NCBI GenBank assembly: GCA_916720425.1
Contig: CAKARD010000049.1
Span: forward strand, 1-9,317
DNA from: an uncultured Kingella sp.
GTDB lineage: Bacteria > Pseudomonadota > Gammaproteobacteria > Burkholderiales > Neisseriaceae
Reading direction: 5' to 3'
Length of the DNA: 9,317 nucleotides
Shown here: one piece after another, positions 1-5,787 of the stretch
Layout: each line of letters begins with the position of its first letter
How positions within the stretch are numbered: position 1 is the stretch's first letter
Translations under genes and position numbers: made by a program
Notes under the pieces: model-generated
The model's input: the letters and a program-made list of their open reading frames with translations, nothing else
The model's database searches: none
What the model was told of the DNA's origin: nothing

Positions 1-61
1 TTACCATAACAAGAGTATTATTAAATGAATACCCAATTTAATAATACTCTTGTTATGGTAA
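1..61. repeat. Perfect 26-bp inverted repeat with 9-nt loop
   Basis: The arm at 1-26 is the exact reverse complement of the arm at 36-61, separated by the 9-nt loop GAATACCCA. The stem is AT-rich (it starts TTACCATAACAAGAG) and touches the window edge, so it may extend to the left; that cannot be seen. It lies 60 bp after the stop codon of the DUF2726 gene, so it could serve as a transcription terminator for the minus-strand operon, but any T-tract on that strand would lie outside the window. A perfect stem this long is more than an ordinary terminator needs. A small palindromic mobile element (MITE-like) or a REP-type element are alternatives. I saw no second copy of the arm in the window. 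Confidence 0.85.
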
Positions 62-121
62 CGATATCTATTTTTAATGCGTAAGCAAAATGTTTGGACT
101 AGGGTGAATATAAATTGATGA

Positions 122-667
122 TTATTTATTTTGTTTATCTAATTTTCTAATTAATTGGCTGATATCTTGCTGGCTGGGTACTTGTCCCACTTTCCAGCGT
201 ATCATAGTAAGTCCTGCACTTTGTGTGGCGCGATCTTTGCGCTGATCAACTTTTTGGCGATCTTTGCGATGGTGGCTTTTATCGTCTAATTCTATAACGG
301 CAATGGGTGTGCTGTCATGAAGACGGCAAATCACAAAGTCATAACTTAAACGACTGATAAAGTTAAACCAATAATAATTGTCTTCATTGCGTTCAGTGGT
401 TAAAACACGTGATACTTGCACTTGAGTGAAGATCATATAATTGGGTAGGGCTTTTAGTAATGTGGCATATACTTGCAATTCGGTGTGTGTCATTAATGTA
501 CGACGAATGTAGGGTAGTGTGCTGTTTGGGTTATCAAATGGGTTATTTTTTTTGCCAGATGTTGAAGATAGGGAGGGGTGAGTTGTTTTTTTTTCTGTGA
601 TTTTTAATAATAACCATAACGCACCAACTACGATTAATGAAATGATAATAAATAGTGTGTCATTCAT
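122..667 (-). CDS. Membrane-anchored DUF2726 (PD-(D/E)XK nuclease-fold) protein
   Basis: A 181-residue protein with a single N-terminal hydrophobic segment (about residues 4-22), a polar, low-complexity linker (about 23-50) and a C-terminal domain (about 58-175) that I recognise as DUF2726. The core resembles a restriction-endonuclease-like fold: D110 in SYDFVI, then E126 and D128 in VIELDD, followed by the basic stretch SHHRKDRQK and a GLTMIRW strand. Family members are widespread and mostly uncharacterised; nuclease activity is inferred from the fold, not shown. The predicted topology places the domain in the cytoplasm. Its ATG overlaps the TGA of the upstream glycosyltransferase as ATGA and there is no strong Shine-Dalgarno, so translation is probably coupled. 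It is the last gene before the palindrome at 1-61. The domain call is confident; the function is unknown. Confidence 0.85.
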   Translation of the reverse strand: MNDTLFIIISLIVVGALWLLLKITEKKTTHPSLSSTSGKKNNPFDNPNSTLPYIRRTLMTHTELQVYATLLKALPNYMIFTQVQVSRVLTTERNEDNYYWFNFISRLSYDFVICRLHDSTPIAVIELDDKSHHRKDRQKVDQRKDRATQSAGLTMIRWKVGQVPSQQDISQLIRKLDKQNK

Positions 668-1464
668 GTTCGGCTCACAATTATGGGCATCACGCCTTGT
701 TTAGGCTGGGTTAAAATGGTTTGTACATGGCGTAATTGTTGTTGAATTTGCATGGTGATTTGGTTGGCTTGGTCTAAGTCCTGTTGGCTAATATGATGGG
801 GTTGTTGTTGCAATAAATGTGCATTGAGTAGACGTTCGGCATGGATACCTGGATGCCAGTAATGTAAAACAGCAGGTTCTTGCGGATCGAATAATGTGCC
901 AACAACGCTGCTACCTACAATAGCCATACCTAATGCGCCATCTTCACCACCTAAGCGTTGAAATAAGGTGTGTTGAGGAAAGCCACCACAAGCTAAAAAG
1001 AAGGCACGACGAAATACGGTATTGCCTGCAACCGTCATCATAAGTGTGTGCCATACGCGGTTAATATTGGGATGTTGAGCATAATGTTCAGGTAAGCCCA
1101 TGGCTTGTAAACGCAAGCGTACTAAACCCAAATAATCCATTTGTTGCATGGCAATATATGCAGCATTTAACGCACCTGCTTGGTAGGCATCATCCGCATC
1201 CAAAAAGGCAATGAGTTCTGCTTGAGTTTGTATGGCTGCCCAGTTACGCGCTCGTGCCGCTCCTCCATTTTCGTTTAGCCGCTGGGCGATAATTTTGTTT
1301 GGGTAGCAGTGAGCTAAATTTTGTATTATGTGCCAGGTGTTATCTTCTGAAGCGTCATCAATCAACCATAATTGGTTGAGTGGAGATTGGATTAGACAAC
1401 TGTGAACAGCACGTTCTAGTGTTTGGGCTGCGTTATAGCAAGGTATGATAATGTCTAGTTTCAT
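664..1464 (-). CDS. Glycosyltransferase family 2 (GT-A fold) protein
   Basis: A 266-residue cytoplasmic GT2-type glycosyltransferase, which would transfer a sugar from a nucleotide-sugar donor; the acceptor cannot be deduced. It starts with the typical MKLDIIIPCYNAAQTLERA strand-loop. IDDAS (35-39) is the nucleotide-binding acidic pair, NENGGAARARN (64-74) is the GG.ARN loop, LDADD (88-92) is the metal-binding DXD-type motif, and GGEDG (172-176) fits the ED catalytic-base motif. The C-terminus is rich in Gln and His and has no membrane segment. The ATG at 1462-1464 has no convincing Shine-Dalgarno; the preceding 45 bp after the pit stop codon contain a GC-rich hairpin. It overlaps the DUF2726 gene by 4 nt. 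No other polysaccharide or LPS genes are nearby, so the pathway (LOS, capsule, glycolipid) is open. Confidence 0.85.
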   Translation of the reverse strand: MKLDIIIPCYNAAQTLERAVHSCLIQSPLNQLWLIDDASEDNTWHIIQNLAHCYPNKIIAQRLNENGGAARARNWAAIQTQAELIAFLDADDAYQAGALNAAYIAMQQMDYLGLVRLRLQAMGLPEHYAQHPNINRVWHTLMMTVAGNTVFRRAFFLACGGFPQHTLFQRLGGEDGALGMAIVGSSVVGTLFDPQEPAVLHYWHPGIHAERLLNAHLLQQQPHHISQQDLDQANQITMQIQQQLRHVQTILTQPKQGVMPIIVSRT

Positions 1465-1483
1465 ATGGGGTTAGTGGGCGTGG

Positions 1484-1501
1484 TGCGCGACGCAACGCGC
1501 A
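1484..1501 (-). repeat. Short GC-rich hairpin between pit and the glycosyltransferase gene
   Basis: The arms TGCGCG (1484-1489) and CGCGCA (1496-1501) pair around a 6-nt loop, in a locally GC-rich patch of an AT-rich region. In the minus-strand transcript it falls 8 nt after the pit stop codon and about 19 nt before the glycosyltransferase start. No T-tract follows, so it is not a canonical terminator. It could lower expression of the two distal genes, mark an RNA processing site, or be a fragment of a REP-like repeat. Confidence 0.5.
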
Positions 1502-1509
1502 GTTTGATT

Positions 1510-3090
1510 CTAAAAAATGAAACGTAAACATAAAAAGCATAAGATGGATAAAACGGCAGCAACAGGTAAGGTGATCACCCAAGCTAGGGCAATCGGTTTC
1601 ATCATTTTCCAGTTGGCGTTACGATTAACCATACCAATACCCAATACCGAACCGACTAAAATATGCGTGCTGGATACAGGTAAACCCATGACTGAAGCTG
1701 CCATGACCACTAAAGCAGCAGAAAGTTCTGCAGTAAAACCTGATGAGGGATGCAATGAGGCAAGATCGCGTCCTACGGTTTGTATCACTTCTTTGCCAAT
1801 AAACCATAAACCAACAATTAAAGCGACACCAAAGGTGAGTAAAGCAACGGGTTGAATAGGTGCAGAGGTGGTAACATCATTTGTGCGTATTACGTCCATG
1901 ATAGTGGCAAAAGGGCCTATGGCATTGGAAATATCATTGGCACCATGACTAAAGGCAAAAGCGGAGGCAGTGAGAACTTGCATCCATGAGAATACAGCGA
2001 AAGTAGTTTTATGTAGGTCTTTACGCTTTTGGTTTTTGGCATACATAAAAGTGGCAATCCAAATGCCTGCACCCAATAGTAAAATTAAAAAGAAGCTGGT
2101 GAGCGTGTTTAAACCTAAATGTAGGTTTTTTAGTCCTTTAAAAATCAATAAAGCACCAATAGACATGCCCCCTATGCTCAAAATAGCAGGAACCCAAGTA
2201 TAAAGTGCTTTGAAAGTGTCAATTTGGTCTTTGCGTTGATCAATTTCGTATAAGCCTTTATAGTAGTTGGATTCAAGCTCATTAGGGTCAAAATCATCTT
2301 CATTGTAGATTTGGGCATCACGCGACATGGCCGTAGAGACTTGAATTTTGTCTTGTTCATCTAAAGCATCAAAGCGTAAGCGATGTTGTTCTTTATAAGC
2401 TTTTTTTTCAGCTTTTACGGTTTTTAAGGCTTCAGCAACGCGTTCGTTATAATCTAGTACTTGTTTTTTTACTATAGAAAACAGGATAAAGGATACAAAA
2501 CCACCCAAGGCCGGTGATAATACCCATGATATGGCAATTTTGCCTATGCCATTCCATTTGATTAAAGCAAACGGACTGTTTTGCTCACTGGCAATCAAAA
2601 AACCTAACATAATAGAGCTACCAACAATACCACCAATAATGGCGTGTGTTGTGGAAACGGGTAGACCTTTTTTGGTGGCAAACAGCAACCACAATGCTGC
2701 TGCTAATAAAGCAGACATCATGATAAAGATTAAATCCAATGGGTTCATGGGCATGGCATCAAATTTCACAATACCATTGCGTATGGTTTCAGTAACAGCG
2801 CCACCCGCAATCACTGCACCGCTGACTTCAAAGACTGCAGCAATTAACAGAGCTTGTGGTACAGTCAACGTGCCTGCACCCACTGATGTACCAAATGAAT
2901 TGGCAACGTCATTACCACCAATGTTAAATGCCATAAATATGCCAAACAGTGTGGCAAGCAAAAATAAGAAGACTTGGTTGTAATGGGTATAATCCAATCC
3001 CCAATAAATAAAATAGCCAACCATACCAACCAATAAAACCGCAAAAGCAACATTAACTTTGGGCATAGTTGTACTTTGTGCCTGTGGCAT
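1510..3090 (-). CDS. pit: Inorganic phosphate transporter, PiT family
   Basis: An integral inner-membrane permease of the PiT family (PF01384), importing inorganic phosphate, by family precedent as a metal-phosphate complex driven by the ion gradient. The duplicated PiT signature is present: GGNDVANSFG (about 58-67) with PVSTTH (144-149) in the first half, and HGANDISNAIGP (from 382) with PVSSTH (471-476) in the second. Multiple hydrophobic segments flank a charged central hydrophilic region (about 218-305, rich in Lys, Glu and Asp), the usual inter-domain loop. The start is set at the ATG 3088-3090 because AAAGGA lies 6 nt upstream. An in-frame extension of 14 codons to 3132 would run into the end of parA and has no such site. 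From the ATG the protein is 526 residues. It lies 35 bp downstream of parA with no terminator visible between them. Confidence 0.93.
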   Translation of the reverse strand: MPQAQSTTMPKVNVAFAVLLVGMVGYFIYWGLDYTHYNQVFLFLLATLFGIFMAFNIGGNDVANSFGTSVGAGTLTVPQALLIAAVFEVSGAVIAGGAVTETIRNGIVKFDAMPMNPLDLIFIMMSALLAAALWLLFATKKGLPVSTTHAIIGGIVGSSIMLGFLIASEQNSPFALIKWNGIGKIAISWVLSPALGGFVSFILFSIVKKQVLDYNERVAEALKTVKAEKKAYKEQHRLRFDALDEQDKIQVSTAMSRDAQIYNEDDFDPNELESNYYKGLYEIDQRKDQIDTFKALYTWVPAILSIGGMSIGALLIFKGLKNLHLGLNTLTSFFLILLLGAGIWIATFMYAKNQKRKDLHKTTFAVFSWMQVLTASAFAFSHGANDISNAIGPFATIMDVIRTNDVTTSAPIQPVALLTFGVALIVGLWFIGKEVIQTVGRDLASLHPSSGFTAELSAALVVMAASVMGLPVSSTHILVGSVLGIGMVNRNANWKMMKPIALAWVITLPVAAVLSILCFLCLRFIF

Positions 3091-3096
3091 AAAATT

Positions 3097-3102
3097 TCCT
3101 TT
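3097..3102 (-). promoter_or_regulatory. Ribosome binding site fixing the pit start
   Basis: TCCTTT on the plus strand reads AAAGGA on the coding strand, 6 nt before the ATG at 3088-3090. It decides in favour of this start over the upstream in-frame codon at 3130-3132. Confidence 0.75.
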
Positions 3103-3125
3103 AAAACCAAAAAATATATTGAGTG

Positions 3126-3890
3126 TTAACAACGCGCTAGTAATTCTTGTGTTAAAGCTAAATACGCCAATGTGCCTTTAGCTTTGGCGTCATAAGCCAA
3201 AGCGGGCAAACCATGACTGGGTGCTTCTGCCAAACGGATATTGCGAGGGATTGTAGTTTGGAAAACCTTATCACCAAAATATTGTTGTAGTTGTGCTGAA
3301 ACTTCTTGAGATAGGCGATTTTGGTTATTATATAGTGTGCGTACAATGCCAATAATTTGCAATTTTGGATTGATGGCGGTGCGTATTTTTTGCACACTAG
3401 CCAATAAGTCGCTGATGCCCTCTAGAGCGTAATATTCACAAGTCATCGGGATAATAATCCCTTGTGCTGCAACTAAACCGTTGAGTGTCAAAAGAGTAAG
3501 CGTAGGGGGGCAATCTATTAATATAAAATCGTATTCATCTTCAACCAAAATAAGTGCGTTTTTCAGGCGCATTTCACGAGCAATTTCTTGTACCAATTCT
3601 ATTTCTGCACCAGATAAATGGCGGTTTGCGGGTAGAACATCATACAAGCCTTTTTCGCTGTGAACACGTGCTTGATTGATCGTCGCTTCACCCAACAAAA
3701 CATGATAAACACCAGATGTAATGGTGGCTTTATCTATGCCGCTACCTGTGGTTGCGTTGCCTTGGGGATCTAAATCAACCAATAATACACGTTTACCCAT
3801 ATGCGCCAACGAAGCAGCTAAGTTGACAGCGGTTGTGGTTTTGCCGACACCACCTTTTTGATTAGCAATCGCCAAAATCTTGGTTGCCAT
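3126..3890 (-). CDS. parA: Chromosome-partitioning ATPase ParA/Soj
   Basis: A 254-residue ParA/Soj (MinD superfamily) ATPase. Family members bind ATP, dimerise on nucleoid DNA and, with ParB bound at parS, move the origin region. The deviant Walker A motif KGGVGKTT is at 12-19 with both signature lysines (K12, K17). VDLDPQGN (38-45) and the Walker B-like ILIDCPP (123-129) follow. The length and the absence of an N-terminal helix-turn-helix domain fit the chromosomal type rather than plasmid ParA with its regulatory extension. The ATG is 2 nt from the rsmG stop codon and its Shine-Dalgarno (AAGGAT) overlaps the end of rsmG, indicating co-transcription and coupled translation. Unusually, parB does not follow; pit does. 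Confidence 0.95.
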   Translation of the reverse strand: MATKILAIANQKGGVGKTTTAVNLAASLAHMGKRVLLVDLDPQGNATTGSGIDKATITSGVYHVLLGEATINQARVHSEKGLYDVLPANRHLSGAEIELVQEIAREMRLKNALILVEDEYDFILIDCPPTLTLLTLNGLVAAQGIIIPMTCEYYALEGISDLLASVQKIRTAINPKLQIIGIVRTLYNNQNRLSQEVSAQLQQYFGDKVFQTTIPRNIRLAEAPSHGLPALAYDAKAKGTLAYLALTQELLARC

Positions 3891-3892
3891 AT

Positions 3893-4522
3893 TTATCCTT
3901 TTTTGGGGCGCATTAATACCATATGACGTTCAGCATCAAGACCAGGAACGCTCAGTTTATCTATTTTATAAACTTCAATATTTTTAGGAATATTTTCCAA
4001 TTCTTCAAATGGATAAACGCCTTTCATTGCTGCCCAATACCCCCCTTCGTTGAGTAAATGTTTGGTCAGAGCAATAAAATCATGTAACTCAGCAAAAGCG
4101 CGACTGGTAACAACATCTGCTTTTTTATCGTATAAAGTTTCCACACGATTGCTGGTAACGGTGACATTTTTTAAGCCCAACTCAATGGTAACTTGTTGCA
4201 AGAAAGATGTTTTTTTAGTATTGGAATCTAATAAGGTGATCTGTAAATCAGGGCGACAAATAGCAGTAGGAATACCAGGCATTCCCCCACCTGAACCAAC
4301 ATCGATCATATTTTGAACTTGGGTAATGTAAGGTAATAAGGTTAGGCTATCTAAAATATGATGGCTAATGATTTGTTGCTCATCACGCAAAGCAGTCAAA
4401 TTATAGGTATTGTTCCATTTTTTGAGCAAAGACACGTATTCTAACAACAATAATTGTTGCGCAGTGGTCAAATCCAAGCTCATAGCAATCAAACCACTTT
4501 TTAATTGTTCTTTTGAATCCAT
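3893..4522 (-). CDS. rsmG: 16S rRNA (guanine-527-N7)-methyltransferase RsmG
   Basis: RsmG (formerly GidB) methylates N7 of G527 in 16S rRNA using S-adenosylmethionine; loss gives low-level streptomycin resistance in several bacteria. Family landmarks are LLKKWNNTYNLTALRD (about 32-47), HHILDSLTLLP (54-64), the SAM-binding loop IDVGSGGGMPGIP (73-85), LLDSNTKKTSFL, and VTSRAFA followed by GGYWAAMKG. It closely resembles, from memory, the Neisseria protein. I take the ATG at 4520-4522 (209 residues). A GTG at 4529-4531 would add three residues (GTG-Cys-Ile), and neither start has a strong Shine-Dalgarno. It is the first gene of the operon, with a well-placed promoter just upstream and parA immediately downstream. 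Confidence 0.94.
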   Translation of the reverse strand: MDSKEQLKSGLIAMSLDLTTAQQLLLLEYVSLLKKWNNTYNLTALRDEQQIISHHILDSLTLLPYITQVQNMIDVGSGGGMPGIPTAICRPDLQITLLDSNTKKTSFLQQVTIELGLKNVTVTSNRVETLYDKKADVVTSRAFAELHDFIALTKHLLNEGGYWAAMKGVYPFEELENIPKNIEVYKIDKLSVPGLDAERHMVLMRPKKG

Positions 4523-4555
4523 AATACACACTATTGTAAAATGACGTAAAATAGC

Positions 4556-4583
4556 ATTATAAACGTTTTTTGTAACACGACAA
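4556..4583 (-). promoter_or_regulatory. Sigma70-like promoter of the rsmG-parA operon
   Basis: On the minus strand a perfect -10 TATAAT (4556-4561) is preceded by TTGTCG (4578-4583, 4 of 6 to TTGACA) at a 16-nt spacing. Transcription would start near 4549, giving a leader of about 27 nt to the rsmG ATG. The -35 box directly abuts the hairpin at 4584-4614. Confidence 0.65.
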
Positions 4584-4614
4584 TAATCAAGGCGGTCTAT
4601 TGCCGCCTTGATTA
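4584..4614 (-). terminator. Terminator hairpin after the ABC substrate-binding protein gene
   Basis: A perfect 12-bp stem (4584-4595 paired with 4603-4614, core AAGGCGG/CCGCCTT) has a 7-nt loop and begins 3 nt after the TAA at 4618-4620. On the minus strand it is followed only by TTGTCGTGTT, a poor T-tract, so termination may be incomplete. It separates the lipoprotein gene from the rsmG promoter. Confidence 0.75.
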
Positions 4615-4617
4615 GAC

Positions 4618-5454
4618 TTATTGTGCTGCTGAAGCGGAAGATGCACCTAAGATGCCGTCTTGCTGCGCAAAATATTTGGCTTCAATTTTAGCGTATTCGC
4701 CATTTTCACGAATCTTTCTTAAACCTTCGTTAAGTAAATTTAAGGTTTCAGTATCACCTTTTTTAACCGCAATGCCATAATTTTCTGTTTCAAAATCTGG
4801 CAATTTTACAATCTTAAAGCCTTTGTTGGGATTGTTTTTTACGTGATTGGCGATAACGGCACTGTCGCTAATGGCCACATCCACACCACCATGTTCTACT
4901 TCTTTAATCAGCAAAGGGACATTTTCAAAACGTGCGATGTTCTCACTGGTTGAACCAAACAATTTTTGTGCAGCAAAATCACCCGTTTGTCCTGTCACCA
5001 CGCCTACTTTTGACATTTTTTTTAAGTCATTGAGATCTTTGACTTCTTTATTGGCAGGAACAAGTACAACTTGAGTGATTTGATAGTAAGGTTCAGTAAA
5101 ATCCATGGTTTGTTTGCGATCATCAGTAATCGTTACAGCAGAAATGATCACATCAATATCACCATTGGACAGAGCAGGGAAGAGGCTATCCCAAGGTTGA
5201 TTACGAAATTCAACTTTAAAATTATTGGCGTTTGCCATAGCATTGAGTATATCAACATCAAAACCTTGGATTTTTTGTTGATCGTCCAGTGATTCAAATG
5301 GGGCAAATTCTGGGTTTGCACCGACGCGCAATACTTTACTATTACTGGTGGTTTCACCCTGATTTGTGTTGGAAACGGATCTATTGGAACCATCTCCACA
5401 TGCTGTTAAACCTAATATGGCGCAAGATACGGCCATTGCCAACCACTTTTTCAT
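4618..5454 (-). CDS. Amino-acid ABC transporter substrate-binding lipoprotein
   Basis: A 278-residue periplasmic binding protein of the SBP_bac_3 family (PF00497), which captures a polar amino acid and delivers it to an ABC permease. The N-terminus is a lipoprotein signal: MKKW, a hydrophobic core, then lipobox LTAC with the acylated Cys19, followed by a Ser/Asn/Thr-rich linker (20-40). The mature domain starts at VLRVGANPEFAPFE; GFDVDIL (64-70), WDSLFPALSNGDIDVIISAVTIT (88-110) and RKQTMDFTEPYY with R113 and D118 are typical ligand-site regions. The tail is Ala/Ser-rich. The ATG has AAGGA 6 nt upstream. No permease or ATPase gene is adjacent, so it is an orphan component here whose partners must be elsewhere. 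The ligand (glutamine, cystine, arginine and so on) cannot be decided from the sequence. Confidence 0.92.
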   Translation of the reverse strand: MKKWLAMAVSCAILGLTACGDGSNRSVSNTNQGETTSNSKVLRVGANPEFAPFESLDDQQKIQGFDVDILNAMANANNFKVEFRNQPWDSLFPALSNGDIDVIISAVTITDDRKQTMDFTEPYYQITQVVLVPANKEVKDLNDLKKMSKVGVVTGQTGDFAAQKLFGSTSENIARFENVPLLIKEVEHGGVDVAISDSAVIANHVKNNPNKGFKIVKLPDFETENYGIAVKKGDTETLNLLNEGLRKIRENGEYAKIEAKYFAQQDGILGASSASAAQ

Positions 5455-5521
5455 TGCGTGTCCTTATTTGCTAAAAAATATCAAAGTATCATTTTAACAT
5501 TGCTAAATGATGACGTGTAAA

Positions 5522-5550
5522 TTTATCCTCACTGTTAGTGATATTGTGAA
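5522..5550 (-). promoter_or_regulatory. Candidate promoter of the substrate-binding protein gene, with internal dyad
   Basis: On the minus strand TTCACA (5545-5550, 5 of 6 to TTGACA) and GATAAA (5522-5527, 4 of 6 to TATAAT) are 17 nt apart. The spacer contains the small dyad TCACT-GTT-AGTGA (5529-5541), which could be an operator. A TTTACA/TAAAAT pair slightly downstream (5516-5521 and 5491-5496, 19-nt spacing) is an alternative. Confidence 0.3.
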
Positions 5551-5555
5551 CGAAT

Positions 5556-5725
5556 TTAATCAATCCAATTGTGTGGTATCGTTAATTCATCAATATCCGC
5601 CTCTTCAAAACCATAAGTTTGGACAATAAACATCATTTCGGTAGCCAAGTTATCGTGTATCAATGATTATCATACATTTTGTGTCAGAAATCATACGATT
5701 GAATGTTTGGATTTTGAATATTCAT
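5556..5725 (-). pseudogene. Probable decayed small gene (or 13-residue leader peptide) downstream of thrS
   Basis: A strong ribosome binding site (AAAGGA, 5733-5738) stands 7 nt before an ATG at 5723-5725. This opens a frame encoding MNIQNPNIQSYDF that stops at a TGA (5684-5686). A second open stretch in another frame runs from 5666 to a TAA at 5556-5558, with coding-like content including MMFIVQTYGFEEADIDEL and the end IPHNWID. One premature stop plus one frameshift would join them into a protein of about 55 residues. I do not recognise the family. The ribosome binding site falls immediately after the thrS terminator. Alternatives are a short Asn/Gln-rich leader peptide (5 of 13 residues) upstream of the amino-acid binding protein gene, or chance open frames. 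Confidence 0.35.
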
Positions 5726-5740
5726 GATGTTTTCCTTTAA

Positions 5741-5777
5741 ATAAAACAGCAGTCTAAACATAGGGATTCAGACTGCT
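5741..5777 (-). terminator. thrS terminator, containing an uptake-sequence-like 12-mer
   Basis: The arms AGCAGTCT (5748-5755) and AGACTGCT (5770-5777) form a perfect 8-bp stem with a 14-nt loop. On the minus strand it is followed by GTTTTATTT (down to 5739), a fair T-tract, 10 nt after the thrS stop codon. The descending arm reads AAGCAGTCTGAA on the minus strand, similar in length and in its CTG-centred core to Neisseriaceae DNA uptake sequences. These are often placed as inverted pairs in terminators. Confidence 0.75.
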
Positions 5778-5787
5778 TGAGTTTGGA

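Noticed and set aside
1087..1098. Uptake-sequence-like GGCTTACCTGAA (minus strand) within the glycosyltransferase gene
   Set aside because: It is coding sequence, single, and does not match the 12-mer in the thrS terminator.
1517..2983. Plus-strand open frames (1517-1855, 1970-2203, 2531-2983) opposite pit
   Set aside because: They are antisense to a well-conserved membrane permease, show no recognisable domains and have no supporting ribosome binding sites; they are frame shadows.
3091..3132. A 14-codon N-terminal extension of the phosphate transporter
   Set aside because: It would overlap the end of parA and lacks a Shine-Dalgarno, while the ATG at 3088-3090 has a clear one.
4847..5474. 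Plus-strand open frames opposite the substrate-binding protein gene
   Set aside because: They are antisense shadows of a clear lipoprotein gene with no domain or ribosome binding site.
5662..5674. Fur-box-like palindrome ATGATTATCAT
   Set aside because: Only the central 11-12 bases match the 19-bp Fur consensus, and it lies about 210 bp from the nearest intact start codon, inside the decayed ORF region.
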